Made by a program: the position numbers and the translations under genes
In this document: piece after piece, positions 6,741-7,656 of the stretch
Position numbering within the stretch: the first letter of the stretch is position 1
Layout of the letters: each line of letters starts with the position of its first letter
Notes under the pieces: model-generated
Database searches by the model: none
What the model was told of the DNA's origin: nothing
Seen by the model: only the letters and a program-made list of their open reading frames with translations
From: Thermoplasmata archaeon
GTDB lineage: Bacteria; Actinomycetota; Acidimicrobiia; Acidimicrobiales; Acidimicrobiaceae
Direction of reading: 5' to 3'
Assembly (NCBI GenBank): GCA_021836665.1
Contig: JAKBHQ010000165.1
Coordinates: 1 to 7,656 of the forward strand
Length of the DNA: 7,656 bases

Positions 6741-6789
6741 GTGAATTTATAGGGAATTGTACGCTAAGTGACATTTAATCGAAAATTAC

Positions 6790-6818
6790 TTGCGAACTCC
6801 TACTGACTACCTTATAAT
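6790..6818 (+). promoter_or_regulatory. Sigma-70-type promoter for the secreted-protein gene
   Basis: The -35 hexamer TTGCGA (6790-6795) and a perfect -10 TATAAT (6813-6818) are 17 bp apart. The start would be near A6826, exactly where the first structured element of the leader begins. This is the best promoter match in the window. Confidence 0.62.
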
Positions 6819-6825
6819 AATTCTC

Positions 6826-6918
6826 ATTGGGAGCTGTGAAGCACGGGCAACATTTGGTCGCCTAGGTCCGTGCAGAGCTAGGGCGAAACCGGCCCAATTT
6901 GTCTAATTGGGTCGGAGG
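6826..6918 (+). promoter_or_regulatory. Structured 5' leader with alternative folds around the RBS (riboswitch-like)
   Basis: Fold A: ATTGGG (6826-6831) pairs with CCCAAT (6893-6898) and closes a domain containing AGCT/AGCT (6832-6835, 6876-6879) and the 6-bp stem GCACGG/CCGTGC (6841-6846, 6868-6873). Fold B: CCGGCCCAATT (6889-6899) pairs with AATTGGGTCGG (6905-6915), an 11-bp stem with one G-U and a 5-base loop, which buries two bases of the Shine-Dalgarno GGAGG (6914-6918). CCCAAT is used in both, so the folds exclude each other. That is the layout of a translational riboswitch or thermosensor. GCACGGGCAAC and GCAGAGCTAGGG faintly recall the c-di-GMP-I aptamer, but its second arm is missing, so I do not assign a class. 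Confidence 0.45.
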
Positions 6919-6924
6919 TTTATA

Positions 6925-7656
6925 GTGGTTTGGAATCGAATTAGAAGCGGCATATTCGTGGCTTCTGCGCTGGGACTTGGCTCATTGGCGGTCACTGCAA
7001 GTTTGGCCAATGCGAGTACTCTAAGTGGTGCCGTCGGTTCACAAGGAGTAGTTTTAGTGTCCAGCGGCGTGAGTGTTTCTCATGCAAGAGTAGCCCTAGA
7101 TCACCAGGGTGGCAGTTCCGGTGATTCAAGTAGTTCGTCTTCCTCAAACCAAGGTCAGCAAAGTGGAGGATCGAAGGGCAGTTCCGGTGATTCAAGTAGT
7201 TCGTCTTCCTCAAACCAAGGTCAGCAAAGTGGAGGATCGAAGGGCAGTTCCGGTGATTCAAGTAGTTCGTCTTCCTCAAACCAAGGTCAGCAAAGTGGAG
7301 GATCGAAGGGCAGTGCAGATGGAAGCACCTTACCTGTGACCCAAAAAAGCGTGCAACCAAACGGATCAGATAACCCGACGGAGGAATGCCACGAGAGTGC
7401 GACCGGAAACATAAACGAAGCGGAGCCGCCGAATTCGACGGATATGTCATCTAACAGCTGTGGAACCGGCGGTACAACACCAGGAGGCGGTAACACTTCC
7501 GGAGGCAACGGTTCCTCCGGTTCTGAGCATTCGCCAAACGGATCAGATAACCCGACGGAGGAATGCCACGAGAGTGCGACCGGAAACATAAACGAAGCGG
7601 AGCCGCCGAATTCGACGGATATGTCATCTAACAGCTGCACTTCCGGAGGAGGCGGC
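6925..7656 (+). CDS. Secreted Ser/Gly-rich repeat protein, 3' end outside the window
   Basis: A GTG start at 6925 follows GGAGG (6914-6918) by six bases, and the frame stays open for 244 codons to the window edge. Residues 1-30 form a signal peptide: Arg5 and Arg7, a hydrophobic core from about 10 to 27, and an ANA cleavage site after residue 30. Residues 63-128 are three identical 22-residue repeats, each with seven consecutive serines and ending QSGGSK. Residues 145-179 and 204-238 are identical 35-residue modules starting PNGSDNPTEEC, with Cys at positions 11 and 35, many acidic residues and no Lys or Arg. A Gly/Thr/Ser linker separates them. The protein is probably exported and cell-surface or extracellular, with flexible linkers and possible disulfide loops. 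No known domain or anchor is seen in this part, and a function cannot be named. It has its own promoter and structured leader. Confidence 0.8.
   Translation, partial: MVWNRIRSGIFVASALGLGSLAVTASLANASTLSGAVGSQGVVLVSSGVSVSHARVALDHQGGSSGDSSSSSSSNQGQQSGGSKGSSGDSSSSSSSNQGQQSGGSKGSSGDSSSSSSSNQGQQSGGSKGSADGSTLPVTQKSVQPNGSDNPTEECHESATGNINEAEPPNSTDMSSNSCGTGGTTPGGGNTSGGNGSSGSEHSPNGSDNPTEECHESATGNINEAEPPNSTDMSSNSCTSGGGG
7111..7314 (+). repeat. Three exact 66-bp tandem repeats plus 6 bp
   Basis: Units at 7111-7176, 7177-7242 and 7243-7308 are identical base for base, followed by GGCAGT of a fourth. The unit is 22 codons, so copy number can change without shifting the frame. Complete identity points to recent expansion or ongoing slippage. 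The array encodes the Ser-rich linker of the secreted protein. Confidence 0.95.
7357..7638 (+). repeat. Duplicated 105-bp module, copies 177 bp apart
   Basis: 7357-7461 and 7534-7638 are identical over 104 bp and differ only in the last base (TGT versus TGC, both Cys). A 72-bp Gly/Ser/Thr-coding linker separates them, giving a 59-codon period. The sequence after the second copy starts a new Gly-rich linker, so the array may continue beyond the window. Confidence 0.93.

Larger units (their letters stand above)
5759..6789. other. Gene-poor interval rich in hairpins and short repeats
   Basis: About 1 kb without a reading frame I can assign. A minus-strand frame at 6170-6385 (about 70 codons) has protein-like composition but no ribosome-binding site and no recognisable family. 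Frames on the plus strand over the same bases are interrupted or shifted by an 11-bp tandem duplication. The stretch holds the stem-loops and repeats listed separately, and also GGCAACT/AGTTGTC at 6603-6618, which competes with AACTTT/AAAGTT at 6606-6624. It looks like eroded DNA or a set of unrecognised non-coding elements. Confidence 0.5.

Noticed and set aside
6841..6895. Assignment of the leader as a c-di-GMP-I (GEMM) riboswitch
   Set aside because: Short similarities (GCACGGGCAAC, GCAGAGCTAGGG) exist, but the second helical arm and its tetraloop-receptor pairing cannot be fitted into the available length.
6992..7450. Minus-strand reading frame of 152 codons with three internal repeats
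   Set aside because: It is the mirror of the 66-bp tandem repeats of the plus-strand secreted gene. The repeat length is a multiple of three, so an antisense frame stays open automatically. It has no supporting ribosome-binding site or family.
7287..7640. Minus-strand Pro/Glu-rich reading frame with duplicated segments
   Set aside because: This is the antisense shadow of the duplicated 105-bp module. The plus-strand frame has a promoter, Shine-Dalgarno and signal peptide.

Overview
The window looks like bacterial chromosomal DNA of intermediate GC, roughly half G+C by eye. It has three intact metabolic genes, a secreted-protein gene cut off by the right edge, and much DNA without intact genes. 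GTG and TTG starts occur beside good Shine-Dalgarno sites, and the alanine dehydrogenase and aminotransferase resemble actinobacterial and related enzymes. I infer an actinobacterium, perhaps Acidimicrobiia-like, but the sequence alone does not prove it.

Layout. (1) 1-166: hairpins resembling the right end of an IS200/IS605-type element, including a stem with a bulged A. (2) 167-1798, minus strand: a gamma-glutamyltransferase-family proenzyme of the YwrD-like branch. (3) 1799-2081: a divergent intergenic region with three dyads, one of which has the TTAGG-N9-CCTAA geometry of DtxR/IdeR boxes. (4) 2082-3137, plus strand: a compact NAD-dependent alanine dehydrogenase. (5) 3138-4076: 939 bp without a convincing gene but with several inverted repeats, one a relative of the dyad at 1846-1870. 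(6) 4077-5345, plus strand: a class III aminotransferase, probably GABA aminotransferase, followed by two hairpins. (7) 5346-6820: a long gene-poor stretch with a probable SDR-family pseudogene scrap, a 10-bp-period repeat, and a large imperfect palindrome of about 112 bp. (8) 6790-7656: a consensus-like promoter, a structured leader of about 100 nt that can fold two mutually exclusive ways around the ribosome-binding site, and a GTG-started secreted Ser/Gly-rich protein. That protein carries three perfect 66-bp repeats and a duplicated 35-residue Cys-containing module, and runs off the window.

Working together. The metabolic genes fit amino-nitrogen catabolism. The GGT-family enzyme would release glutamate or another amino acid from gamma-glutamyl compounds. 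The aminotransferase would move amino groups from GABA or a similar omega-amine to a keto acid. Alanine dehydrogenase would interconvert alanine with pyruvate and ammonium. Sharing of a pathway is inferred from family roles and proximity, not shown. The most novel-looking item is the promoter, switch-like leader and repetitive secreted-protein gene at the right end.
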